Shown here: piece after piece, positions 23,623 through 36,051 of the stretch | Position numbering within the stretch: the stretch's first letter is position 1 | Layout: the number at the start of each line of letters is the position of its first letter | Assembly: GCA_038093975.1 (NCBI GenBank) | Contig: JBBPTG010000008.1 | Location: 310,001-374,000 of the forward strand | Source: Chalciporus piperatus | Lineage: Eukaryota; Basidiomycota; Agaricomycetes; Boletales; Boletaceae | Reading direction: 5' to 3' | DNA: 64,000 nt | Notes under the pieces: generated by a model | The model's input: the letters and a program-made list of their open reading frames with translations, nothing else | Databases searched by the model: none | Told to the model about the DNA's origin: nothing | Made by a program: the position numbers and the translations under genes

Positions 23623-24973
23623 TCAGTCAGCATCATCCTGCATGGCTCGCTTGACTTTATCCCCCCAGATTTCCGAGAATTGAGCGATGCTTCTTCCTTC
23701 ACTGAGGTTCAGTGCTTCGATGGGAACCATATTGTGCTGATTCGCTGGGGCATTCCGTGTCGCAGCGGGGTGCATAGGAGAATCTACCACTCGGATTTCT
23801 GGGAGTTCAGAACCAGACGTGCTTCCATTTCTCGCCTGGTCGAAGGATCCACACTCGCCAGAGGCCTGGACGAACAATGCGTGGAGATCTTCATAGGTGA
23901 ACAGAAGGGGATCCGTGCGTGGTGCGTAGGGGTTAAAGTCCAGGATGTGCCCCCGAGATAGATCGCGAGTGAGTAGTAGGTCAAAGACATCTGGTCGTGG
24001 TGTCAGCAGGCGCGAAAATGTAAGTCAACCATGCTCCGCTAAAGGATGCGCACAATCTGGTTGAGCCAACGTCCATTTGGGACGAATATTTTCTTCCCAG
24101 AATCGATACACAGTCGATTTGATTTTGGATTGTGTGGCCGGATCAATCATATAATCGTAGAAATTTGTATCTCTTTGCGAAATCCCTGGGGGTGCAGAAT
24201 GGATAACGGTGCAAGTCCGCAGTTTGTAGCAGAGCACGAACCGATGAGAGTGTTGTTCCGCACAAAACACCGTATTTCCCGACTTCGGTCCACAGGATAC
24301 CATTTCCTTAGAACAAGCTCCAAGTCGTATGGTGGTCGGTCGCCCGCAGTGCAACCCTCGAAAATGCGTTCTGGGCTGATATCATGCGTGATGAAGTCGG
24401 AAGACTTGAGTAGAAGGTAAACATCTGCGGGGGATGTACACTTAATTGGAGAGGACAGTGGTAGGATCCATGCCGCGTCCTAAACTCGTTCGTCATTGGA
24501 ACCACAAATCGACCTACGAATTCCGTGCATACCTTTGGTGAGGAGAAGTTCAATTTTGGGAAGACAGCCTGATATTCCTCGATAGCGCTGCGTATTCCCG
24601 CATCAAGTTCGGGAAACGAAAAACGTTGGACATCGGGCTCCGATCCCTCTGAACTTCCGTCGTGGTCTTCCTCGTCCGAGAGGGTGCTTTCCACCGCTCT
24701 GAGGGCAATAAAATACTTCAGTGATCCAGTCAGAATTTGCAAGCGACAAACCAACACATTGTCAGCTCCATCGGGAACATATACGCCATCTGACTCCAGG
24801 TAGCTTCTAAATGACTGGTCCAACGGCCTGATGATTGTGGATTTGATAGATAAGGGGGCGAAAGAGGGAAACCACGAAGAGAACTGGAAAGCCAGAATGT
24901 AACTTGAATCAATCGGGGGAAATGTTCCTGTGGACGTATCTCCGGCACGGGCTGCTTTGGTCGTTGTGGTCAT
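23623..24973 (-). CDS. CDC123: Cell division cycle protein 123, eIF2 assembly factor
   Basis: An ATP-grasp protein that helps eIF2 gamma join the eIF2 alpha subunit, needed for translation initiation and cell-cycle entry. The start at 24973 (MTTTTKAARAG) is an ATG. Diagnostic segments are FSSWFP near the N-terminus, FPELDAGIRSAIEEY, LNFSSPKDAAW, LVLRKWYPV, EIRCFVRNNTLIGISQRD (the most conserved D123 block), and VFDLLLTR with the Asp-Asn-containing metal-binding block DFNPYAPRTDPLLFTYEDL. The C-terminal tail ends in an acidic stretch at 23623. Several introns were removed by eye and the frame stays open. The gene is head to head with RRP6. Confidence 0.93.
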
Positions 24974-25114
24974 GATGCGTCACTGTCAACTTGACGAGTC
25001 GTGTTCGATGAAGTTGCGCGCACAGATCTATGTAATCTTAAGGTCACGTGCACTACTTTGACATTTTGCTCATCGTGTTGGACGACGAGCAACCCACCTT
25101 GCTCACTGCCGGCG
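24974..25114. promoter_or_regulatory. 141-base bidirectional promoter, CDC123 and RRP6
   Basis: Only 141 bases separate the two start codons of divergent housekeeping genes. A palindromic CACGTG lies at 25045-25050, close to the midpoint, and could bind a bHLH factor in either direction. Confidence 0.6.
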
Positions 25115-28100
25115 ATGGCGAAGTCGTCAGCGGTTTCATCAGATATCAACGTGGACACGTTTGCCACCTACTCTGACGCTCTCCAAGCCGCAGCACTCAA
25201 CACCACCCGCCTAGCGGCAACTTCCCTTCCATCCGACCTCTCTTTTCACCGTTCCATAGAACCCGCACTCGCCAGTGATGTCGACGCATTCTCAGAACGC
25301 GTCCTTAGTTTGACCAACAGGCTCGTACGTCTTGCAAGTGGCAAGACAGGCAGAGTAGTAGAAGAAGAGGATGATGTCGTAGATGAGTTTGTACGCAACA
25401 TCGTGGACTCAATGGATGGGATGCTAGAGAGTACGGACACCGCACTGGACGTATTTCTAGGGAGGAAGAAGGATCCTGTCATTCCCATCCCCGCTGTTCC
25501 TATTGATCCTCGCCAGAGCAAACCAAAGGCACGTACAGCCGCTGAGCTCCTTACGTCCACTAACACGTCCCACAGAAGCATCAGCCAGCTCGTGGAAGAC
25601 TCGATCCTGCACTTACGCATGCCTCTCACATACCAAAACCGCAGTTGTTGCTCAAACATACCGTTCCCAACACTGACGAGGCCCCTTACATCCCAGCAAC
25701 CCTCATGCCGCACAAGTGGTGCGCCAAGGTACCCCTTGGGTATGTTTTTCACGACGAGAAACCGAATCAGGATAGCGAGGAGGGTCATGACGACGTCGAT
25801 GAGGAAGAGAGGAGAAAACGTGCGATACATCCTTATTACTTCGAGCTCACCCATCCTTCCTATCCCGACCATGTTTTCAATCCGCCTACGGAGCCCTCAC
25901 CTCCTTCCCCTATGAATATGTCTTCATCAACGACTACCTCATCTTCTCATCCTCTGACTTTCGTTTCGACTCCGAATGCCCTCCTTGCTCTTGCGAATAC
26001 TATCTCCTCTGCGACGGAGATCGCGATCGACCTTGAACATCATTCATACAGGTCATATAGGGGATTCTTGGCCCTGATGCAAATATCGACCAGGCAAGCG
26101 GACTTTGTGGTTGATTTATTAGTACCAGAGGTGCGGGAGGGGCTCAGACAAGCCAAGGGTAAAGGCTCCGGAGACAGCGAGGGCGCACGTATGGCCAACG
26201 AGGCTGGCCAGATTATTGCGAGGGTCTTCGCAGATCCATCAGTAATCAAGGTGCGCGTCACCATTCGTGATACAGTTCCGCTCGACTCAAGGCTTTTAGG
26301 TCTTCCATGGTGCGGAGTCTGATATTGTATGGCTCCAGCAAGACCTCAACCTCTTTGTGGTCGGATTGTTTGATACATTCCATGCATCTAAACTACTGGG
26401 TATGTGGCGGTACTCATCCTTTATAGACACTGACCTGAGCCTCGACAACAGAACTCCCAAAACATAGTCTTGCCAATCTATTAGAGACATTTTGCGAGTT
26501 TATTCCCGACAAACGGTATCAGCTAGCTGATTGGAGGATACGGTAAGCTTCTCGTGCCATAATCTTAATATCTCCCCCTCTCTATCGCCCAATAATTAAT
26601 TATGCAATATTCCAACGACAGACCACTCCCAAGTGACATGCTCACTTACGCACGTTCCGACACCCATTTCCTACTATACATATATGATACGCTACGCCTC
26701 TTGCTTATCGAGAAAGCGTCCACCTCAGGCGCTCCACCACCAACTTCCGATGAAGGTCTTCCCGACCCGGACACAAGCACAAACCCTGAACACTCCATTA
26801 TCCACGGCGTTCTAATTCGTTCATCCCGTACTGCTCTCCGACTGTACGAAGTTGACGTCTATGATACGGAGAGCGGCACGGGTCCTGGCGGATGGGGTAC
26901 GCTTGCAAAGAAGTGGAACAAGGTTAGGCTGGTAGGGACTACTTCGAGGGAGGGGGCTCAGGCGTCACAAGCAGCGGTGTACAGAGCTGTACACAAGTGG
27001 AGAGAACAAATGGCGCGAGAGGAGGATGAGAGTACCCGGTTCGTCTTTCCTCACTGATTTTCACACTCTATTGATCACGGAGGGCGGTTGTAGATACGTA
27101 CTCTCGACTCACCACATATTCCTTCTCGCGGAACGTATGCCGACTACGATTCCTGAGTTGCTTTCGCTTGTTGGGGGTCCGGGAGGTGCCAGTGGAAGTG
27201 TTCCTCCTGTGTTAAAGCGCCGGGCCGGAGAGTTGGTGGCAGTTATCAAAGAAGCCATGGATGCAATAACTTCAAACTCTGGACAGGAAAGGTCGGTTCA
27301 GGACGGAAGTAAAGACGTAGAGATGGAGGCACCAATTGTTGTCGACCAGCCAGCTACAGCGACCTCATCGACTGTGCAACCGACTAGCGAGTCCCGGCTT
27401 TGGGTCGTCGGTTCTTCCTCGACCTCGTCAGGAACTATCTCCGTCTCGCGCTCATCCTTGTTCGGTGTGGGGGTGGCTGGCGAACCAGTGCAAGTGCAAC
27501 CACAAGAAGTCGCATTGTCATCGGTGGTCGGTGGACCCAGAACGTACTCGGCTTCGAGTAGTGTGTTGTTTGGGGGTGCGTTGACCGAGGTACGTCCTTC
27601 GGTCAAGATATATTCCGTCTTCCTTCTCCTCCTGCGCGTTTCCCGCAGACGGACCTAGTTTCTTTCTTGCTGCTCAATTGTTTTTCTTTCGCTTGAGACG
27701 TGCCTTGCACAGATTCAGTCTCTTCATCATTGGCCTCCCCATTCTGTGATGTCATCTGTCATACAAGTGGGCTTACTCTGGTCCTTTTTAGAATGCACTA
27801 GGATCCTTGTCCAGCTCAACCAAGTCTACTTTCACATCTGCACAAATATCGAATACCTCAACAGAACGGTTCAGATACCTCGTGCAAAAGATACACAAGG
27901 CGTTGGTGATTGCACCCGTGGTGTCGTTACCTGCAGCTGTAGTCAAGGTGGGTCATGAGTTTCCTCGGCCGCGTGCGGCGTTTGGCTGTTGGAATACTCA
28001 CTCAATACATCGTATTCTGACGGTGTAGACACAACCTTCGGAGCCTTCGCTCTCGAATGACCCCACCCCTCCCCTCCCATCTGATCCTATACCACCTGGA

Positions 28101-28775
28101 CCTGCAGGTCAAATCGAGATTCCGTTTGTTCCCGCGCACAAACGGCAAACCCGTCCAAATCCTGAAACGTATACACCGCTCGAAGACGACACGATCGTCG
28201 TCGTCGGTCAGCCAGGCTCGAGGCAACGAAAGCGGAAACGTGACAAAACGAAAGGGGTCGCTCGAATATCGCCATCAAATCCGGGTGCGGGATCGGGAGT
28301 AAATGAATCATCCGCTTCAGCCGGTGATCAAGATCGGGAAATGGAAGAGTTTGATTATTCAAGTGTTCCCAACCTATTGGATAACGAGGGTAAGGCGGGA
28401 GATGAACCAAGGGGAACGGGTGAGGAGGATAGGAAGAAGAAAAAGAAGCAGAGGCAGGCGAAAGGTATGTGTTTCGACTGCTCCCGAAATCTTCTTCCGA
28501 TTGCCACATGGCGAAAGTCCCCATGTTTCGTGTCTGTGTCGCCGGATTGGCAGAAATCTGCACCGGTCGAATTTGGTTCACATCTCTGTCGTTCCCCGTA
28601 GCAGGCTTCTGGGAGGACGAAGTGGCAGGCCTTGCTCCTGTTTCCTTTATTCCCCGTTCCTCGCTAACTGCACTTTCTTTCAGGGTCTGGGCTCTTCGAG
28701 TATGGCGACTTTCGGGCGCCGCCGCGAGACCAACGAGAGGTCAAGAGCGGCAACAAAACTCACACATTTAGATGA
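25115..28775 (+). CDS. RRP6: Nuclear exosome 3'-5' exoribonuclease Rrp6
   Basis: The nuclear-specific catalytic subunit of the RNA exosome. The start is the ATG at 25115. The N-terminal PMC2NT region includes [10 protein letters not shown]. An intron from GTACAGCC to ATCAGCCAG (25535-25591) restores [17 protein letters not shown] and then [12 protein letters not shown]. The DEDDy exonuclease sites are visible: [15 protein letters not shown] (Exo I), [13 protein letters not shown] and [10 protein letters not shown] (Exo II, joined across an intron), and [14 protein letters not shown] (Exo III). The HRDC domain follows (about 26950-27270), with [17 protein letters not shown]. The C-terminal region is Ser/Thr-rich and ends with a Lys-rich patch ([11 protein letters not shown]) and [15 protein letters not shown] before the stop at 28775. 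All acidic catalytic residues are present. Confidence 0.92.
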
Positions 28776-29361
28776 AACCATAAACCATTTCATGCATACC
28801 TGGGGTGATCCAATCCTCCTAGCTCACCTCGATCCCCTAAGTGGCAGACCGTGCAGAAGGAGACCGGTGAGAACTCGCGCGCAAGCAACTTCATTTCCAT
28901 GAGCTTTGAGGGGGATTCGCCTCATATGACATTCGAAACATCAGGCTCAGACTTGACGCGCACCGCACTTCCTGTGGCGAGTACCCGAAAGATTAAGGTG
29001 AGATGTCAGTTTTGAGGTTCCGCTGTGGAAGGAACGGGGTTGGTAGGCAAAAGAAAGGCGAATACACCTCACCAGCAGGGAAAACGTTGGATTTGGGGAG
29101 TCATTTCCGGCGAAATCGTTGGGGAAAGGCCGCTCTATGTTGGATTTTTGTGGCTTTTTTGGAGCTGGCACGCCGTAGCCTGGCAAACGTGTCTATGACA
29201 ATGAGTTGGCAAGCGGGCAGCTGAAGGGCACGAGTAATGCCCTGGAGCAACGTCATGTTGAGTATAAGACTGAGAGGTTGGGAGGTGAGTATTGCATCTT
29301 CTGAGTACCTACTCCTCTAGCATTTTGAGTGTGCGTTTTCCTTCCCGGCTTGTTCACGAGC
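28776..29361 (+). other. Gap with exon-like stretches, unassigned
   Basis: Between RRP6 and the MFS gene, two plus-strand open stretches look coding. One (about 28815-28998) contains NFISMSFEGDSPHMTFETSG and ends at a good donor (AAG then GTGAGA). The other (about 29180-29286) contains QLKGTSNALEQRHVEYK and ends at GGAG then GTGAGT. They are in compatible orientation but no start codon or family is clear. They may be leftovers of a gene or an unresolved small gene. The right end also holds the MFS promoter. Confidence 0.25.
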
Positions 29362-31320
29362 ATGTCGGCCCCTACGACGACGAGCCAGGCTGCTAAGCCG
29401 GACTCCCCTGCGCCCCATCTTCCTGGTGCTTCCGATTCTGATGTGGAATGCCGACCACCGAAGAGTTCCCCCGGAGAGGAATCTACACCAGATATCGAGC
29501 ACGTTCCCGTGCAAGACGACCCGCGCAAATGGAGCAATGCAAGAAAGGTGCGTGGTTATCCACCGAGTTAAGCATGTGCCGAATCGACCGTTTCGTAACA
29601 GACAATGGCACTATGGATCGTATCCGCGGCGACGTTGATCTCGAGTCTTGCTTCGAACATACAGAACCGTACGTCAACTTGTTCTTCAAATTCAGTGAGG
29701 ATGGCGGGGTAAAGTTAATTTTTTCTGGGGATAGCCACGAACGCGTCGATTCAGCAAGACTTGCATGCGACGAGTGTTCAGATCAGCTGGACGCTCTCCG
29801 CCTTTATCATTGTACAGGGAAACTTCCCCCTTGTCTGGAGTGCCGCTAGCGAAATCAAAGGTCGAAAGGTTCGTTATCTAGTCAACGACGTCAGGTCCAA
29901 GCTCAAGTAGGGACACAGCTGGTCTACGTTGTAGCTACCACTGTATTTGCGTTCGCTTGCGCCATTCTGGCAAACGCTCGGACGATCAACGTGTTGATTG
30001 GCATGCGTGTTGTGCAAGCTGCTGGGTCAGGCATTTGATCCATATAACCAAGGCTGTGGGTTAACTGGAGTGGCTTACAGATCCAGCGCAGCCATGGCAA
30101 TATCGGCAGCAACGTTAGCCGATATGTATGAAACGCATGAACGAGGAACGAAGATGGGGGTCTTCTTTGCCGCACCGCTTCTTGGGCCGGCCCTAGGACC
30201 CATCCTTGGGGGCTTTCTATCGCAATATTTTGGGTGGCCTGCAACCTTTTATTTTCTTCTCGCATGTGGGGGTGTCATTTTGATGGGATTTCTATTCCTA
30301 TTCAAGGATACGTTCCGGATCGAGCGGAGCTTAACCTACCAGGCTGCGTTACACCGACGGACGAATACCACCAAACCCCTCAAATCTGCAAGTGAGTCCA
30401 CGGTCGCAGAGAACAAAGTTGGCGCGGAGGAGAAGCCAGCACCAGAAAAATCTTTACCGCGTCCAAGCTCGATCGAGGATGGGACAGCAACTATCACCCA
30501 GGTCGAGCAAGCTCGAAGTGATATCAGACTCTCTTTCCCGGATATCAACCCATTTCCGCCTCTTTGGAAGATTATGCGACGCAAAAACAATGTCGCGATC
30601 CTGTTGGCAAACGGTCAGTAATGTGACTCATCTCGGGTGCTTGGGTTGGTTTACCGGGTGATTAGGACTGGTGTTTGCATTCAGTTATTGCTTGTCATAC
30701 ACGTGCACTCGAACGTTGAGTCTCTACTATAGCTATGATGCATTGGTCGTTGGTATCGTTCTTCTCGCACTTGGAGGTGGTGAGTGGTTCGTTAATTCGA
30801 TAATACGAGAAGCTGAAGGACGACAGGGAGTGTGGGAGGTAGCGTTATTGGTGGGAGATGGTCGCGTGGAAGCTGACAATGACATGCCATGGCAGATGCG
30901 CCTGAAAAGTTCAACGCTTGCGATGATCTGGCTACCACTGAGTGTGATTGGGTATGGCTGGGTGGCCGAGAAGCACGTTGGTGTTGGCGTGATTTGTGTG
31001 ATGTTGTTTCTGTGCGGTTTCTTTTCGATGTAAGAGGCTGACCGACCATCCGGTGGTGGATTGGATGCTAACACATTGCAGATGGATATACACGAGTACG
31101 CTGGCGTATTTGGTCGACGCAAACCCGGGACGCGCCTGCAGTGCGGTCGCGACGAACAGCTCGTTTCGAGGGCGTATCTACGATGGTTGCTGTGCCACTA
31201 CAGGATGCCCTTGCCGATGGATGGCTGTATACCGCATTCGCCGGACTTCTAATTGTGATGGAGCTGCTCATTGTTCTTGTTATTCACAAGGGGTCGTGCG
31301 ACGAGAATGCAAGGCGTTGA
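29362..31320 (+). pseudogene. MFS drug:H+ antiporter (DHA1 type), probably broken
   Basis: A polyamine/drug exporter relative. The start is the ATG at 29362; a hydrophilic N-terminus contains DDPRKWSN. After introns come TMALWIVSAATLISSLASNI, SWTLSAFIIVQGNFPLVWSA, the motif IGMRVVQAAGSSAAMAISAA, GPALGPILGGFLSQYFGWP (motif C) and LFKDTF. A cytoplasmic loop and the second half follow, with MRLKSSTLAMIWLPLSVIGY and WIYTSTLAYLVDANPG. Two places resist any splice model. After VGGSVIGGRWS the frame meets a stop at 30874-30876, while the expected continuation is one frame over. After NSSFRG (about 31172) the frame again shifts before AVPLQDALADGWLYT. Both fit small deletions. Alternatives are assembly error or an intron type I failed to see. 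Confidence 0.6.
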
Positions 31321-31603
31321 GGGACAGGGGCTACGTCGTCAAATATTTGTTTTTAGAAATATTTAATAAAAGGTCGAAGACAATTATCCCGAAAAGGCAA
31401 TTTCTCGGTTGATTCCGAGTCAGACGTGTTTGTGAGCGGACGACACCTTCGCCGTTGCTGTCGAGCACAACCGCGAAACCCATTTCGACGTCGAGCACAA
31501 CATCGGTCAACGACCAGCTCGTGGTCAAGTCTCAGTGAGACTGTACATATAGTCCCTTCAAATAGTTACCTTTCCTTCCTTTCTTTCACGCCACCACCAA
31601 ACC

Positions 31604-34600
31604 ATGGGCCAGTCTCTTTCTCGTCGTCCATCGTCCGTCTCGGTCCAAGAACACGAACACAACACACACCCAACTCGTCGCTCTCTACCACGCCGTATTC
31701 TCTCATCCATTCCGAAGCCGTCCATCAGATCGCGTCCTGCTTCGGTCGCCACTTCGAGTACCCTACCAGCCAGTTCCGAACAGACGCTCAGAGGAAGGAA
31801 GCGACTCTGGAGACTCTCGCGCAGACATGATATCCCCTCCAATACTGTCGGGGATGTACCTCAGTATATCGATCCTGTGGCGGAGCATGACGAACACCCG
31901 GACGATCGTGACGTCGACGAATTTGGTCTCATCACAAATCGCGTGCCCGACAGTCACAGAGACTCTTCGACCTCATCTTCAAAGGGAAAGGAGAAAGCGA
32001 GAGAAATTCTCGATGACGATGAAGACGATGTTGATCCTTCTGCTGCAATTCCGTCTTCATCGACTGTTCGTCCCCTCACACCACCGAGACAAGCGGACGA
32101 CCAAGACGAGGTAGTGATCGCTCCGACAGACCCACCCTCTCTTCCCCGACAACCCTCTCCTTTGCCACGATTACAAGAAGCTGAACCCTCTTTCGTACCT
32201 CCCGCCCCAACCCCCGCACCCCAGCCCCAATCGTCACAACCCAATAACAACCCCCGACCCTTCCCACCGCCCGGAACCCTGGTCGTCGTTCAAGGTGTCG
32301 TACACACCACAGATGTACCCCGCCCTCCGGAACGATCCGCACCCGGTTTCAATTCCACTCTTCCTACACCCCCCAACGATGCCTCCAGTCAAAATGCCAA
32401 CCGAGTTTCGGGCTCAACACGTCCTTCCTCAGTACCACCTAGTTCGAGATCTCGCAGCTCCCTGTCTGGTATTCCCCCGCGACCCTCTAGTATGGTTCCC
32501 GCAGTCCTCTCCTCGCCCCCTTTGAATTCCTCTACGGAACCGTCGAGCAGTCGGGAAAGCACGTCCAACACTGATCGTGCAGTTGGGGGGAACGAGGATG
32601 AGGGCCGTGCCCAACCCCACCCACATGGAATCTCAATGGCCCAGGGACCTACCGGCGCATCTGGTTTGTCTGCGAGCAGCATCGATGTCTTGGGAACTTT
32701 GTTGAGGTATGTCTTTCAACCAGTTCCTTCGTGTCTATATTAATCCATCATTCCATGAAATAGCGTTGCAGCAGCGGCAACAGCTGCATCTCTCTTGACA
32801 GGCTCATCGGAGCCCATATTCTCTTCCGGACTCACATCCTCTCAGCCACAACCGCCTTCGAATCCCATCCCCCCTCCCTCAAGTTTCAATCCCAATGCTC
32901 CGTCGGACCGTCCTCTTTCGCCGACACCAACCTCGGATGCCGGAAGAATGCGGCACGTGTGGAGTAGCCTTCGGGACCGACTTGGATTGGGGAGTTCGAA
33001 CGCCTCAAATGGCGTTGACTCAAGCTCAAGTCCAGGGCTAGGTACATCGCCCCAGGCATCTGACGTCGTTCGGCCCCGTGATCCCCGTGAGATCATGCTC
33101 GCCGAGATGGCAAGAGCTTTTAACCTTGGACTGGGTCTTGGTGGACCAGGAGGGAACACTTCTGCGGTCCCTTCCTCCGACTCTAACACTCCTGAAGTCT
33201 CATCCCCAGATAACGGTAATGCTCCTGCTAGTGACAGAAACGTGGACCAGCCGCCGCTTCCGCCCCCGGACAGCTTTGAACGATTCCTCATGGATTTGCA
33301 GAACGACCTGAGGGTCACGTTGATGCAGGCGCATGAATCAGGCGTATTCGAAGGGGGTAACGCTCCACAAGATGGTGACGCAACAGGGGAAGATACTGTG
33401 GAAGATGACCAACCTCTCCCTGAATTACGGAGTCTCTCTGATTCCGACTCTGAAGAATATGAGCCAATGCTGTATGGCAGCGATCGTGACGATGGGCTCG
33501 ATCCAGAAGATGATGAAGATGATGAAGATGAAGACGTTCACACCGCTCACGAAGAGCTCAGCGGTCGTACCTCCCCTGCGGTCTCTGCCCTCGGCACAGG
33601 CATTCACTCTCCGTTCGGCGTCAGAAGCATCCCTGGATCTTCTACAGCAATTGCTCCCACGGCACCCTCCGACGCTGAGACAGATCCTGATGCCGCGGAT
33701 AACGATAAGATTAGAGACGGCGATGCTGAGCACGCCACTTCCAGTGTCTCTAGTGGTATAGGGTCCAGTGCTCCGTCAGATTGCTTAAGCACATCAGAAA
33801 CGCGGTCTCCAGAGGGGCAAGAAGCTCCCAGGGAGGGGGCCGTATTGGGCGTGGGGTACAGCCCAGAAGCTTCGAATGGGGTTCAAGGGATGGAGCTAGA
33901 GGGTCGAGCCGTTTTGGGGAACTCCCCTGTGCCGCCGCATGGCGCCCAGGATCCTTCAAATATGTCAGGGACTGAACCCCTACGTAATTCCTTCCTTCTG
34001 GAAACGTCTTCCTCTGGAGTCTCGACGTCTAATATTCCCACTGTATCAACGGGAGTGTCGGCGTCTCCTGCCGGGATATCTACACCACCATCCACCTCGA
34101 CCTCACCACCATCATCGGATTCTGAACCAGCTGCACACAGCTCATCTTCTGCAGACGCAACTTCAGGAGAGTCGATGCCTTTCCGTCTACCATTCACGGC
34201 GAGTTCCGCCTCGCGCACAGAACACACCCCTGGAGGAGGTATAAACTGGTGGAGAATGTATCGGTTCCCGGCGATTGCATCCCCCCTTACAGGCCAACAA
34301 GGCCAAGGGACACAGCCACCATCCCAATCCCCTTCGCGCACCCCGGCCCAAGATCCAAGTCTGTCTTCTACTTATCCACCCTGGATACGCCCCCAAGATC
34401 AGACCCAACAAAATGAAGTGAGCGTGCCTCGTGGGGAGCCCCAACTCTCAGGTCTACAAAGTGGGCTCTCTGCGCCTTCGTCAGGGCCTTCTACCCAATC
34501 CATCAACATACCCGGAATGGTTCCTGCGACCAACCAGAGTACCAGTGCACGCACCCCTGAAAACCCCAGTCCTCCCACGAATCCTGACACCAACGGCCCT

Positions 34601-35645
34601 GAACACCGTGGCGTTGTTGTACCCGTCATCGTGGTTGGCCTGCAATCTGTGAATATGGACAGACAACGGCCGCAGACGCCACATCCACACACGCATGAAC
34701 ATCAGTATGTACCTCCGATGGACAATGAAGACGGGGAAGACGTCGACTTTGACGGCTTTGACCAATCGATGTCGATGCCGATGCATGTTCCCGAACCCCC
34801 CGGGTTCCCTCACCACCATGCCCCCTCGCATACATTCCAACAAGAACAACAGCACGCCGGTCAACAACAACCGCACGGACGAACGTGGCAGAGTCGTGCT
34901 GCAAATGCGTTCAGGAACTTGAGGCCTTCGAGGAGAAGTGCGGATGCTGCGAGTCCACAGCCTCAGGAGACTCCAGGTTCGAGGACGTTCTTGATTTACG
35001 TCATTGGAGGTATGAATATAGTTACATTTTGTTTTGAGTCTTGCTCGTTAACATGTTCATTCGCCAGGTTACTACCCTCCTGACCACCAAATCATTACAG
35101 GTGGCAACCTTGATTCCTTCGAGGCGCTGTGGTGAGTTCCCCTCCTATTCATACGTGATTCTGTATCTGACCCGTGGGTGCAAACAGGGAGCTCGCCGAG
35201 TTATTGGGTCAAGTGAAACCCCCGACAGTCTCCAAAGATGAGATTGAGAAATCAGGACTTGAAACCATTAAATCATCGATGCTCGAAGAATACGAGAAGT
35301 CGGGGCGCGTTGCAAGCAATTGCGTCGACAGAGTACGTCATTTCGCAGACAAGACAATCGTTTTACTGACTCGACAATTCGTTCAGTGCCTTATCTGTCT
35401 CGATGATTACAGCCCAGAAGATGACTTGCGGGTCCTCACGTGTAAACATACATTCCATCAAGGCTGCGTGGACAGATGGCTCGAGACGGGCCGGAATAAC
35501 TGTCCCGCATGTCGTAGCAAGGTTCGTCTCGCGAGAACTTTGTGTACGACTGATACTAAATCCTTGCTTCCCGTTTCTTCAGGGTGTTGGCACGGACAAC
35601 GCAGCATCTTCTTCTACGGCATCACCGGGACCGGCAGCTCTATGA
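31604..35645 (+). CDS. Large RING-H2 protein, putative E3 ubiquitin ligase
   Basis: A protein of roughly 1,200 residues, almost all Ser/Pro/Thr-rich and probably disordered, with one RING-H2 finger near the C-terminus. The start has a perfect ACCATGG context and reads MGQSLSRR; Gly2 with Ser6 fits an N-myristoylation signal. An intron at 32707-32763 joins exons 1 and 2. An acidic run of Glu/Asp lies near 33440-33540, and His-rich sequence near 34680-34860. The finger, about 35388-35520, has CLICLDDY, then CKHTFHQGCVDRW and CPACRSK, giving the C3H2C3 ligand order. The final exon encodes a short Ser/Ala tail ending at 35645. The finger implies E2 binding and ligase activity; targets are unknown. 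Confidence 0.85.
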
Positions 35646-35728
35646 CATCCTCCATGACATCTGTACATTCATTCCACTCCCGCACACCGAAGTCACTCCT
35701 TGAATCATATTTCTTCATTTTCCTAGAA

Positions 35729-35734
35729 AATAAA
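35729..35734 (+). terminator. Poly(A) signal of the RING gene
   Basis: AATAAA lies 84 bases after the stop codon on the coding strand. Confidence 0.4.
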
Positions 35735-36051
35735 ATTCAATCAGAATCCTGACTGTAGCATGTTCTTACTTTCCATCTTGTCCCGTCTTCTTCCAGAATC
35801 TTGCACTCCATTGTTTGCCACTGCCTCTAGGTTTGCTGAGATATATACCGCGTACATCATCATCACCCACAAGCAATTACACCCTCTCCCCCTGCTCCTT
35901 GCCATTTTGTAACGTTACTGTGAGAGGTAGTAACTACTAGTACTCTTGAATCGATAACTTATTGGTTTTCACTCAATTGCGTGACTGTCCAACTGAATGG
36001 AAGATAAACTGGATTCAACAAGAGTAGCAGGTATGTACAAGATTAGGTTGT
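35735..36051. other. Convergent 3' flank
   Basis: Short AT-rich spacer between two converging genes. Nothing further was recognised. Confidence 0.4.

Noticed and set aside
25535..25591. Apparent frame break in RRP6
   Set aside because: A GT-AG intron with a CTAAC branch point joins the flanking conserved segments exactly.
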